NCBI RefSeq assembly: GCF_000179555.1
Contig: NZ_AECZ01000024.1
Coordinates: 1 to 59,601 of the forward strand
DNA length: 59,601 nt
From: Solidesulfovibrio fructosivorans JJ]
GTDB lineage: Bacteria > Desulfobacterota > Desulfovibrionia > Desulfovibrionales > Desulfovibrionaceae
Reading direction: 5' to 3'
The translations under genes and the position numbers were made by a program. The notes beneath the pieces are model-generated. The model did not search any database. It was not told the origin of the DNA and saw only the letters and a program-made list of their open reading frames with translations. The first letter of the stretch is position 1. Each line of letters starts with the position of its first letter. Below are positions 31,430 through 39,240 of this stretch, in pieces.

Positions 31430-31457
31430 TTGACCTGCACCGACGCCGGGGTATTGT
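31430..31457 (+). promoter_or_regulatory. Possible sigma-70 promoter of the SulP gene
   Basis: TTGACC (31430-31435), 16 bases, then TATTGT (31452-31457). The distance to the ATG at 31490 is short and a GGAG lies at 31477-31480. The match is moderate. Confidence 0.4.
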
Positions 31458-31489
31458 GATGACAATCGTCTTTTTTGGAGCACGTCGTC

Positions 31490-33337
31490 ATGGAGCAATG
31501 CGAACTTCCCCGCCCCAAAACCCGCGGCGACCGCATCAAGGCCGCCCTCCCCCATATCCTGCCGTTTTTGTCCTGGTGGCCCCTGGTCAACCGCCGCACG
31601 GCGCGCGCCGACCTGTGGGCCGGGCTCACCGGCGCGGTGATCGTGCTGCCCCAGGGCGTGGCCTTCGCCGCCATCGCCGGCTTGCCGCCGGTCTACGGCC
31701 TGTACGCGGCCATGGTGCCGGTGGTCGTGGCCGCCCTTTTCGGCTCCTCGTTCCACCTCATTTCCGGCCCCACCACCACCGCCTCCCTGGTCATCTTCGC
31801 CAACGTCAGCCAGCTGTCCGCGCCGGGAAGCCCCGACTACCTGAACCTCGTGCTGGCGCTGACGCTCCTGGCCGGCATCTTCAAGCTGGGCCTGGGCCTG
31901 GCCCGGCTCGGCGGGGTGGTCAATTTCGTCTCCCACTCCGTGGTCACGGGATTCATGGCCGGGGCGGCCATCCTCATCGCCACCAGCCAGCTCGGGCATT
32001 TCTGCGGCCTGACCCTGCCCCGGGGCGGCTCGTTCCTGGACACCTGGATCGCGCTGATAAGCCACCTGCCGGACGTCAATCCGCGCGTGCTGTGCATCGG
32101 CGTGACCACGCTTTTTTGCGCCGTGGCCATCCGCAAATTGAACCCCAAGGCCCCGGCCCTGCTTCTGGCCATGGTCATCGGCAGCCTGGTCTCCATGGCC
32201 ATCAACGGCCCGGCCCACGGCGTGGCCCTGGTCGGCGCGCTGCCCGCCTCGCTGCCCCCCCTGTCCCTGCCGCGCTTCGACCTGGACACGCTGCGCATCC
32301 TGGTCCCCGGCGCGGTGGCCGTCGGCATGCTGGGGCTGGCCGAGGCCGTGTCCATCGCCCGGGCCGTGGCCACCCGCTCCCACCAGCACATCGACAACAG
32401 CCAGGAATTCATCGGCCAGGGCCTGGCCAACGTCGTGGGCAGCTTCTTCTCGGCCTACGCCACCTCGGGATCGTTCACCCGCACGGGCGTCAACTTCGAC
32501 GCCGGAGCCAAGACCCCGCTGGCCGCCGTGTTCTCGGCCGTGTTCCTGGCCGCCATCGTGCTGCTCATCGCCCCGCTCTCGGCCGCCCTGCCCATCGCCT
32601 CCATGGCCGGCGTCATCCTGGTCGTGGCCGCCGGGCTCATCAACATCCCGGCCATCCGCCACATCGTGAAAACGGACAAGGGCGAGGCCGGGGTGCTTCT
32701 GGCCACGCTTCTGGCCACGCTTTTTACGGAGCTCCAATTCGCCATCTACGCCGGCGTGATCCTGTCGCTCCTGCTCTACCTGCGCCGCACCAGCCATCCC
32801 CACTTCATCACCCTGGCCCCGGACCCGGACTCGCCCCACCGGGCGCTGGTCAACGTGCGCCGCCGCCCCCTGCCCGAGTGCCCGCAACTCAAGATCCTGC
32901 GCCTGGACGGCTCGATCTTTTTCGGCGCGGTCAACCATATCGCCGAGGAACTGCACCGCATCGCCGAAAAAAGCCCGGAACAGTGCCACATCCTCATCCT
33001 CGGCTCGGGCATCAATTTCATCGATGCCGGCGGCTGCCACATGCTGTTTCACGAGGCCGGGACCATGCGGCTTTCGGGACGGGAAATCTTTTTCTGCTCG
33101 CTCAAGTCGGAAGTGCTGGAGCTGCTGCGGCGTGGCGGCTGCCTGGCCCGCATCGGGCCGCAAAATGTCTTTCCGGACAAATCCACGGCTATCGCCGGCA
33201 TCATCTCGCGCCTGGACCCCGAGCGCTGCGCCTGCTGCCACACCCGGGTCTTCGCCGAATGCGCCGCCCGCCCGGGTGGAGAAGAGGAGGGAGAGGTGAG
33301 GAAAGAGATGGAGGCCGCCGGGGGGAAACCTTTCTGA
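31490..33337 (+). CDS. SulP-family anion permease with STAS domain
   Basis: 615 aa from the ATG at 31490, nine bases after GGAG; a TTG five codons upstream is in frame but less likely. Twelve or more helices (LTGAVIVLPQGVAFAAIAGLPPVYGLY, SGPTTTASLVIFANV) are followed by a STAS domain (about 480-590; LDGSIFFGAVNHIAEEL, GSGINFIDAGGC). SulP proteins move sulfate, bicarbonate or similar anions. The C-terminus has a cysteine cluster (CACCHTRVFAEC). The last codons, GGKPF, and the TGA lie inside a hairpin repeat whose tip holds the stop, so the tail of the protein is set by the repeat. Confidence 0.93.
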   Translation: MEQCELPRPKTRGDRIKAALPHILPFLSWWPLVNRRTARADLWAGLTGAVIVLPQGVAFAAIAGLPPVYGLYAAMVPVVVAALFGSSFHLISGPTTTASLVIFANVSQLSAPGSPDYLNLVLALTLLAGIFKLGLGLARLGGVVNFVSHSVVTGFMAGAAILIATSQLGHFCGLTLPRGGSFLDTWIALISHLPDVNPRVLCIGVTTLFCAVAIRKLNPKAPALLLAMVIGSLVSMAINGPAHGVALVGALPASLPPLSLPRFDLDTLRILVPGAVAVGMLGLAEAVSIARAVATRSHQHIDNSQEFIGQGLANVVGSFFSAYATSGSFTRTGVNFDAGAKTPLAAVFSAVFLAAIVLLIAPLSAALPIASMAGVILVVAAGLINIPAIRHIVKTDKGEAGVLLATLLATLFTELQFAIYAGVILSLLLYLRRTSHPHFITLAPDPDSPHRALVNVRRRPLPECPQLKILRLDGSIFFGAVNHIAEELHRIAEKSPEQCHILILGSGINFIDAGGCHMLFHEAGTMRLSGREIFFCSLKSEVLELLRRGGCLARIGPQNVFPDKSTAIAGIISRLDPERCACCHTRVFAECAARPGGEEEGEVRKEMEAAGGKPF

Positions 33338-33483
33338 AGAAAGGTTTCCCCCCGGACCCCCTTTCCAAAGACTTTTAACAATTACAGCGAGCCATCCGCA
33401 CACCAGCTGTAATCACTGAAAAATTGAGGAAGGGGAGAGCGCGAGAGGGGCTACTGCCCTTTTTAAAGGGTTTCCCCTCTCGC
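33318..33483. repeat. Composite hairpin repeat between convergent genes
   Basis: Family B stem 33318-33335/33338-33355 (18 bp, perfect; the sulP TGA is 33335-33337) with tail GGACCCCCTTTCCAAAGACTTTTAAC, then a linker with TTACAGC...GCTGTAA, then family A hairpin 33441-33483 (imperfect; the tatA stop 33463-33465 is at its tip). One hairpin belongs to each convergent gene and the tails meet in the middle. Confidence 0.88.
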
Positions 33484-33678
33484 ATTCCCCTCTTCAACCG
33501 GCTTGGCGGCCGCCGCGACTTCCGGCGTCACGTCCCGGGCTTCCGTGGCGGCCCGGAAATCCCGCACCGCCTTGCCCAGGTCGTGTCCCACGTTGGCCAG
33601 TTTGCCCGGCCCGAAGATGATGAGGACCACGCCGAGGATAAGCAGCAGATGGATGGGTTCGAACAGCCCTGCGAACAT
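33463..33678 (-). CDS. tatA: Twin-arginine translocase TatA/E-type subunit
   Basis: 71 aa from the ATG at 33678 with GGAGGCG upstream. MFAGLFEPIHLLLILGVVLIIFGPGKLANVGHDLGKAVRDFRAA shows the N-terminal helix, FGPGKL hinge and amphipathic helix of TatA. It forms the pore for folded, cofactor-loaded exports. The last seven residues (NARGETL) are encoded by the arm of the family A hairpin, and the stop codon is at its tip. tatB and tatC are not beside it. Confidence 0.92.
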   Translation of the reverse strand: MFAGLFEPIHLLLILGVVLIIFGPGKLANVGHDLGKAVRDFRAATEARDVTPEVAAAAKPVEEGNARGETL

Positions 33679-33882
33679 GATGACGCCTCCTTTTTTCTTT
33701 TCATACCATAAAAGTCTCCTCCCGACCTTTCCCCTGCATGACAATACGGCAAGACGGGAGACGATACTGGCGGCTCTAGCCCGGTTCCGTATCCCGCGTC
33801 TGTCGCCGTCCCGACCCGCCATGCCGCGAAACGGACAAATCGCGCCTCTGGCGGGAAGGCGACGCTTGGGGTAGAAGCCCCC

Positions 33883-34806
33883 ATGCGCGAGACGACTTCC
33901 GCCCCGGTGCTCGAAGTGACCGGGGCACGCAAAAATTTCGGGACGTTTACGGCCGTGGACGGCGTGAGCTTCTCCGTGGCGCGCGGAGAATGTTTCGGCC
34001 TGCTCGGGCCGAACGGCGCGGGCAAGACCACCACCATCCGCATGATCTACGGTTTCTCGCCCTTAAGCGGCGGGAACATCCGCGTCTTCGGCCTGGACGT
34101 GGCCACGGCCTTTCGCCGCATCAGGGCCCGGCTCGGCGTGTGCCAGCAGGCCAACACCCTGGACCCGGACTTAAGCGTGCTCGAAAACCTGCTCGTTTTC
34201 GCCGCCTATTTCCGCATCCCCAAACGGGAGGCGCTTTCCCGGGCCGAATCGCTGCTGTCCTTTTTCGCCCTGGAAGGAAAAAAGCGCCTCAGCTACGAGG
34301 AGCTTTCCGGCGGCATGGCCCGCCGGCTCATGCTCGCCCGGGCCATCATCAACAAGCCGGACCTGCTCATCCTCGACGAGCCGACCACGGGCCTCGACCC
34401 CCAGTCGCGAAACACGCTCTGGGACCGGCTGCTCGACCTCAAGCGCCAGGGGCTCACCATCCTGCTCACCACCCACGCCATGGAGGAGGCCGAGCGCTTC
34501 TGCGACAGGCTGTGCATCGTCGACCACGGCCGGGTGACGACCGAGGGCGACCCGCGCGGCCTTATCGCGCGGCACGCCGGACGCCATGTGCTGGAGGTGG
34601 AGTCGCCCGGCGAGGACTTCGTCGAGACCGTCGCCCGCGAGGCCTGGCGTTTCGACCGGTCGGGCCGCCGGCTTCTGGTCTACGGCGACGACCGGGCCGC
34701 CCTGCTCGCCTTGCGCGAGCGGTTTTGCCCGGAGCTGGGCATGTTTCGTCCGGCCACCCTTGAGGACGTGTTTTTGCGCCTGACCGGCAGGGAGCTTCGA
34801 GAATGA
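33883..34806 (+). CDS. ABC exporter ATP-binding protein, NodI/DRA-like
   Basis: 307 aa. Walker A GPNGAGKTTT, signature LSGGMARRLMLARA, Walker B LLILDEPTTGLDPQ and the H-loop TTHAM are present. The sequence fits the NodI/drug-exporter group of single-domain ATPases. Stop and next start overlap (ATGA at 34803-34806), so it works with the following permease, probably as a two-plus-two exporter. The exported compound (lipid, saccharide or drug) is unknown. Confidence 0.93.
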   Translation: MRETTSAPVLEVTGARKNFGTFTAVDGVSFSVARGECFGLLGPNGAGKTTTIRMIYGFSPLSGGNIRVFGLDVATAFRRIRARLGVCQQANTLDPDLSVLENLLVFAAYFRIPKREALSRAESLLSFFALEGKKRLSYEELSGGMARRLMLARAIINKPDLLILDEPTTGLDPQSRNTLWDRLLDLKRQGLTILLTTHAMEEAERFCDRLCIVDHGRVTTEGDPRGLIARHAGRHVLEVESPGEDFVETVAREAWRFDRSGRRLLVYGDDRAALLALRERFCPELGMFRPATLEDVFLRLTGRELRE

Positions 34807-35588
34807 CGGCGGACGCCCGTTTCACAAGCCTTTTTTGGACGGTCTGGCGGCGAAACCTGCTGGTCTATCGCCGCATCTGGGTCATCAATTTTCTGCCGCC
34901 GCTTCTGGAGCCGCTTTTTTACCTGCTCGCCTTCGGCGTCGGGTTCTCCGGACTCGTTTCCGACGTGACCTGGCACGGCAGGCCCCTTGGCTTCATCCGC
35001 TTTTTCGCCCCGGCGCTGATTGCCGCCACAGCCATGTGGCAGGCCTTCATGGAGACGACCTACGCCTCCTTCGTGCGCATGTTCTACCAGAAGACCTACG
35101 ACGCGCTTTTAGCCACGCCGCTGTCCCTCGAGGAAATCATCGTGGCCGAGATCGTCTGGGGCGCGACCCGCTCGGGCATCGCCGCCACGCTCATGCTCGC
35201 GGTTGTGGCCGGGCTCGGCTACGCCCCGAGCTGGCAGGCGCTCGCCTGCCTGCCCATCGCCCTTCTCGGCGGGCTGGCCTTCGGAGCCATGGGCATGGCC
35301 GTAACCAGCGTCACGGGCTCCATCGATATGTTCAACATCCCGATTTTCCTGATTATCACCCCTATGTTTCTTTTTTCCGGCACCTTTTTCCCCGTCGACG
35401 CCCTGCCCGCCTGGGCCGCCCATATCGCCGCCGCCATGCCGCTTTACCATCTGGCCGAGCTGGCCCGGGCCGCCTGCCTGGGCAGCCTGCGCGCCGCCTC
35501 CCTGGTCCACGCCCTGGTCCTGGCCGCGTTCTTCCTGGCCTTCCTGCCCCTGGCCCTGGCCGGCATGCGCCGGCGGCTCATTCGGTAG
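34803..35588 (+). CDS. ABC-2-type exporter permease, NodJ-like
   Basis: 261 aa with six membrane helices. RIWVINFLPPLLEPLFYLLAFGVGFSG, the loop FYQKTYDALLATPLSLEEIIVAEIVWGATRSG and PMFLFSGTFFPVDALPAWA are typical of NodJ-type ABC-2 permeases. It forms the membrane part of the exporter with the ATPase upstream. No further partner gene follows. Confidence 0.92.
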   Translation: MTADARFTSLFWTVWRRNLLVYRRIWVINFLPPLLEPLFYLLAFGVGFSGLVSDVTWHGRPLGFIRFFAPALIAATAMWQAFMETTYASFVRMFYQKTYDALLATPLSLEEIIVAEIVWGATRSGIAATLMLAVVAGLGYAPSWQALACLPIALLGGLAFGAMGMAVTSVTGSIDMFNIPIFLIITPMFLFSGTFFPVDALPAWAAHIAAAMPLYHLAELARAACLGSLRAASLVHALVLAAFFLAFLPLALAGMRRRLIR

Positions 35589-35637
35589 TATCCCCCGGCA
35601 AAGGCCGCGCCCCCGCCTAAGCGCGTCCGGCCGGAAA

Positions 35638-35946
35638 ATGCCGACCCGGGCATCCTAGGATTCCGCGCGCTCCTCCTCCGCTGACGACGATACCGCCGAC
35701 GCCACCCTCAAGCAGCTCAAGGAACGCATCGAGGATCTCGAAAAGCAACTCAAAGAGCTTGACGCCGACTCCATGCCCGACGAGGAAAAACAGGCCCGGC
35801 AAATGCTGCTCGAGACCCAGCTGGTCCAGCTCAAGCTCGAATACGCCAAGGCGAAAAACAAAACGGGCGGCGCGGGATCAGGCGGCGACGGCGTCGCCGG
35901 CATCTTCGACGCGGCGGTCCAGGCCGTTTCGGCCCGGATCGGTTGA
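35638..35946 (+). pseudogene. FlxA-like coiled-coil protein with an in-frame TAG
   Basis: From GAT at 35659 to TGA at 35946 the frame reads as real protein: DSARSSSADDDTADATLKQL, then a long coiled coil (KERIEDLEKQLKELDADSMP, DEEKQARQMLLETQLVQLKL) and a Gly-rich end. This resembles the FlxA-like family. The only in-frame upstream ATG (35638) is cut off after six codons by TAG at 35656-35658, and no GTG, TTG or ATG restores the coiled coil; the ATG at 35773 lies too far in. Either a recent nonsense mutation, a base error, or read-through of TAG. Ribosome site before 35638 is weak. Confidence 0.65.
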
Positions 35947-36123
35947 CAAGCGTCCCGGGGGAGCTTACAGCCCAACCAACACGGAAACCCTTTTGAGGAA
36001 AAAATGGACGAGCCGTACAGTAGTTGTCGCAATAACCATACGGTGTTGCGGATTCTTTTGAGATAACGCCTCCCGCCGACTCGGCCCGCGCCGACGCCTG
36101 CCCTCCCGTCCGGGAAACAGGTC

Positions 36124-36334
36124 GCCTCCGCCAGCCCCGCCGGATGGGCGGCGGCAAAGGAGGCGCCCGATGAAAGCATTCTTCATCCGGTCCCGTCATA
36201 TCGCCTCGCGGCCCCTTTTGTGCGCCTGCCTCCTCGGGCATGCGCAGATCTTTCCCTGTTCCCGCAGGCTGTGCGCCGTTTCCGGCGGCGCCGCCCTGGA
36301 ACCTCCCTCATTAAGCCTCCCGCCCTTCGCGTAG
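36124..36334 (+). other. Leader region with RBS-pairing hairpin and 54-codon ORF
   Basis: GCCTCC (36124-36129) pairs with GGAGGC (36159-36164), with inner pairs GCC/GGC and GCCC/GGGC around a CGCCGGAT loop, so the ribosome site AAAGGAGG would be buried. An ORF starts at ATG 36170 and ends at TAG 36332-36334 (MKAFFIRSRHIASRPLLCAC...), with no family recognised. It lies 130 bases before the MgtE-like gene and could be a regulatory leader. The rest of the 519-bp gap 35947-36465 shows no gene or known riboswitch that I can identify. Confidence 0.35.
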
Positions 36335-36465
36335 GGCCATGGGCGAATTTCGCCCGCTGACAGATTCCCTCATTCGCGCATCGTGTCCGCCGGCCGCGCG
36401 CCGCGGGCAGAAAATGCATGCGTCGCGCCCGTCGCGCGCGCGTTTTACCCATGAGGAGGCTTGCC

Positions 36466-37725
36466 ATGAGCGAAGTCTACATCAGCTCCATGCTGGGGCG
36501 TCCCGTCATCGACCCGTCCGGCGCGGCCCTCGGCCGCCTGGAGGATTTGCGCCTGGTCCCGGGCGATTCCCTGCCCATGGTCACCGGGCTTTTCATCCGC
36601 GAAGGCCATGAACGCCGCTTCATCCCCTGGAGCGCGGTCACCCTCTTCACCCCGGTGGTGGTCTCGGCCGACCCGGACGTGGCCGGCCACGCCGACGCCC
36701 ACCTGGCCGATTCCCCGGACATCCGCCTGCGCCGCGACATCCTCGACCGCCAGATCGTGGATGTGGACGGAGCCAAGGTGGTGCGGGTCAACGACCTCAA
36801 GCTCGTCACCCGGGGCGCGAACCTGCTCCTGGCCGCCGTGGACGTGGGCCTTCGCGGCATGGCCAGAAGGCTCGGCATGCTGCGCTTCTGGAACCGGCTG
36901 GCCGGGCTTTTCGGCGCGAGCCTCCCGACGCGCGAGATCGACTGGCGCTACGTGGCCCAGCTCGACCCCAACGCCGACCGCCTCACCCTGACCGTGGCCC
37001 GCGAACGCCTGACCGACATGCACCCGGCCGACATCGCCGAGATCCTGGCCCAACTCCCCCACAAGGAGGCCGGAGCCATGCTCGGCGCCCTCGACCCCGA
37101 AACATTGGGCGAGACCATGGGCGAACTCGACCCCGAACTCGGGGTCAAGGTCATAAGCCAGCTCGACAGCGAGCGGGCCTCGGACATCCTGGAGGAGATG
37201 GAGCCCCACGAGGCGGCCGACCTGCTCGGCGACCTGCCCGAGGAAAAGGCCAAGGAACTGCTCGACCTCATGGACGCCGACGACGCCGAGATGGTCCAGG
37301 AACTCCTGGAACACGAGGAAGACACGGCCGGCGGCCTCATGAACAACCTTTACGCCTCCGTGCCCCCGGCCATGACCGCCGAGGAGGCCATCAACTACGT
37401 CCGCCTCGTCGGGGCCGAAGTCGACAACATCTACTACGTCTACGTCATCCGGGGCGACGAGACCCCGCTTGGCGTGGTCACGCTCAAGCGGCTGCTTCTG
37501 GCCCCGCCCAAGACCCCCGTGGCCGAGATCATGACCGTGGGCCTCAAGGCCGTGTCCGTCGACGCCACGCCCCACGACGTGATGGAGATCATCGCCAAGT
37601 ACAACCTGCTCGCCGTGCCCGTGCTCGACGACGCCGGACACATGGCCGGGATCGTGCCGGCCGACGACGTGCTGGAGATGTTTTTGCCCGAATCCGTGAC
37701 CCGGAAGCGGTTCGCCGCGCTGTAG
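36466..37725 (+). CDS. PRC-barrel / MgtE N-domain / CBS-pair protein, no channel domain
   Basis: 419 aa from the ATG at 36466 with GAGGAGG upstream. Residues 1-95 form a PRC barrel (YISSMLGRPVIDPSGAALGRLEDL); 180-300 is the MgtE_N superhelix (MHPADIAEILAQLPHKEAGA, DLPEEKAKELLDLMDADDAEMVQELLEHEEDTAGGLM); 310-415 are two CBS domains (TPVAEIMTVGLKAVSVDATPHDVMEIIAKYN). In MgtE these parts sense Mg2+ and gate the attached channel; here the membrane channel is missing. The gene ends 30 bases before an Nramp-like transporter, so this is probably the cytosolic sensor of that transporter (inference). Confidence 0.88.
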   Translation: MSEVYISSMLGRPVIDPSGAALGRLEDLRLVPGDSLPMVTGLFIREGHERRFIPWSAVTLFTPVVVSADPDVAGHADAHLADSPDIRLRRDILDRQIVDVDGAKVVRVNDLKLVTRGANLLLAAVDVGLRGMARRLGMLRFWNRLAGLFGASLPTREIDWRYVAQLDPNADRLTLTVARERLTDMHPADIAEILAQLPHKEAGAMLGALDPETLGETMGELDPELGVKVISQLDSERASDILEEMEPHEAADLLGDLPEEKAKELLDLMDADDAEMVQELLEHEEDTAGGLMNNLYASVPPAMTAEEAINYVRLVGAEVDNIYYVYVIRGDETPLGVVTLKRLLLAPPKTPVAEIMTVGLKAVSVDATPHDVMEIIAKYNLLAVPVLDDAGHMAGIVPADDVLEMFLPESVTRKRFAAL

Positions 37726-37755
37726 GCCGCACGCGCGCCCAAGAGGATTTGCATC

Positions 37756-39051
37756 ATGACCGCTTCCGATCTCGTTTCGCCGTTCAAAAAGCTTTCTCGA
37801 CGCAACATATTGATGTTCTTAGCTATTCTTGGGCCTGGCATCATCACGGCCAACGTGGACAACGACGCCGGCGGCATCACCACCTACTCCCTGGCCGGCG
37901 CCCAATACGGCTACTCGCTGTTGTGGATGCTCATCCCCACCACCATTTCGCTGGTGGTGGTCCAGGAGATGTGCGCCCGCATGGGCGCGGTCACGGGCAA
38001 GGGACTGTCCGACCTCATCCGGGAGTCGTTCGGCCTTCGCACCACGTTTTACATCATGATCGCGCTGTTTCTGACCAACCTCGGCAACACCATCTCGGAG
38101 TTCGCCGGCATCGCCGCCGGCATGGAGATTTTCGGCGTCTCCAAGTTCGTCTCCGTGCCCATCGCCGCGGTCCTGGTCTGGCTGCTTATCGTCAAGGGCT
38201 CGTACCGCATCGTGGAGCGCGTCTTTCTGGTCGCCTGCGTGATCTACCTGGCCTATCCCCTGGCGGCGCTTTCCGCCGACGTGCCCTGGCTCGAGGTGGC
38301 CAAGGCCTCGGTGACGCCGAGCTTCCGGGCCGACGGCGGGTACGTGGCCATGATGATCGGCCTGGTCGGCACGACCATCGCCCCCTGGATGCAGTTCTAC
38401 CAGCAGGCGGCCGTGGTGGAAAAAGGGATCACCGCCGAGAAATACGGCTACACGCGCCTGGACGTCATTTTCGGCTGCCTGTTCGCCGTGGCCGTGGCGC
38501 TTTTCATCGTGGTGGCCTGCGCCGCCTCGATCTTCGGCCAGGGGCTGCCCATCGAGACCGCCGCCGACGCGGCCAAGGCCCTGGAGCCGCTGGTCGGCAA
38601 ATACGCCTCGGGACTTTTCGCGGTGGGGCTCATCAACGCCTCGCTCTTCGCCGCCGGCGTCCTGCCGCTGTCCACGGCCTACTACATCTGCGAGGCCATG
38701 GGCTGGGAGCTCGGCATCGACAAGGATTTTCGCAAGGCTCCGGAATTCTTCTGGCTTTTCACCATCAGCATCGTCATCGGGGCGCTGACCATCCTCCTCC
38801 CGGGCATGCCGCTTCTGGCCGTGATGTACGTCTCGCAGGTCATAAACGGCGTGGTGCTGCCCTTCGTGCTCATCCTCATGCTGCTGCTGGTCAACGACAA
38901 GCGGCTGATGGGAAAATTCGTCAACGGCCCGGTATTTAACACCGTGGCCTGGGTGACGATGGCCGGGCTCATCGGACTCACGGCGCTGATGACCCTGGAC
39001 ACCATCGTCCCCGGGGCCATCGCTTCCATGGTGAAGCTCGTCACGGGGTAG
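37756..39051 (+). CDS. Nramp-family transporter with non-canonical metal site
   Basis: 431 aa, eleven helices. In TM1 the canonical DPGN is DAGG (residues 37-40), and in TM6 the Met-Pro-His-Asn segment is Ala-Pro-Trp-Met (209-212). The Asn and Met that favour Mn2+/Fe2+ are lost, as in Nramp-related magnesium transporters. The fold marks LGPGIITANVDNDAGG, QYGYSLLWML and NTISEFAGIAAGMEIFG are otherwise clear. With the MgtE_N-CBS protein upstream, transport of Mg2+ or another hard divalent ion is more likely than Mn2+. Confidence 0.87.
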   Translation: MTASDLVSPFKKLSRRNILMFLAILGPGIITANVDNDAGGITTYSLAGAQYGYSLLWMLIPTTISLVVVQEMCARMGAVTGKGLSDLIRESFGLRTTFYIMIALFLTNLGNTISEFAGIAAGMEIFGVSKFVSVPIAAVLVWLLIVKGSYRIVERVFLVACVIYLAYPLAALSADVPWLEVAKASVTPSFRADGGYVAMMIGLVGTTIAPWMQFYQQAAVVEKGITAEKYGYTRLDVIFGCLFAVAVALFIVVACAASIFGQGLPIETAADAAKALEPLVGKYASGLFAVGLINASLFAAGVLPLSTAYYICEAMGWELGIDKDFRKAPEFFWLFTISIVIGALTILLPGMPLLAVMYVSQVINGVVLPFVLILMLLLVNDKRLMGKFVNGPVFNTVAWVTMAGLIGLTALMTLDTIVPGAIASMVKLVTG

Positions 39052-39056
39052 AAGAG

Positions 39057-39219
39057 CTGGGGGGAACCCTTTCTGTAGAAAGGGTTCCCCCCAGACCCCC
39101 CTCCTAAAGACTTTAACGGGTATGGGCTGTTATTGTCACCACACCTGTCACCGTTAAAGTTTTGGGGAGGGGAGAGCGCGAGAGGGGGACCCTTTTTGAA
39201 AAAAGGGTCCCCCTCTCGC
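39057..39219. repeat. Composite hairpin repeat between convergent genes
   Basis: Family B stem 39057-39074/39077-39094 (18 bp, perfect) follows the Nramp stop; family A stem 39178-39197/39200-39219 (20 bp, perfect) follows the CheC-like stop on the other strand. Tails AAAGACTTTAACGG and CCGTTAAAGTTTTGG face each other and can pair. It is the same layout as at 33318. Confidence 0.88.
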
Positions 39220-39240
39220 ATCCTCCCCCCGTCCCTGCCC

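Noticed and set aside
35947..36465. Possible M-box or cobalamin riboswitch before the MgtE-like gene
   Set aside because: None of the conserved core words of these riboswitches could be found.
1..39219. CRISPR array suggested by recurring hairpins
   Set aside because: The repeats are dispersed over many kilobases at gene edges, not in tandem with spacers, and no cas gene is present.
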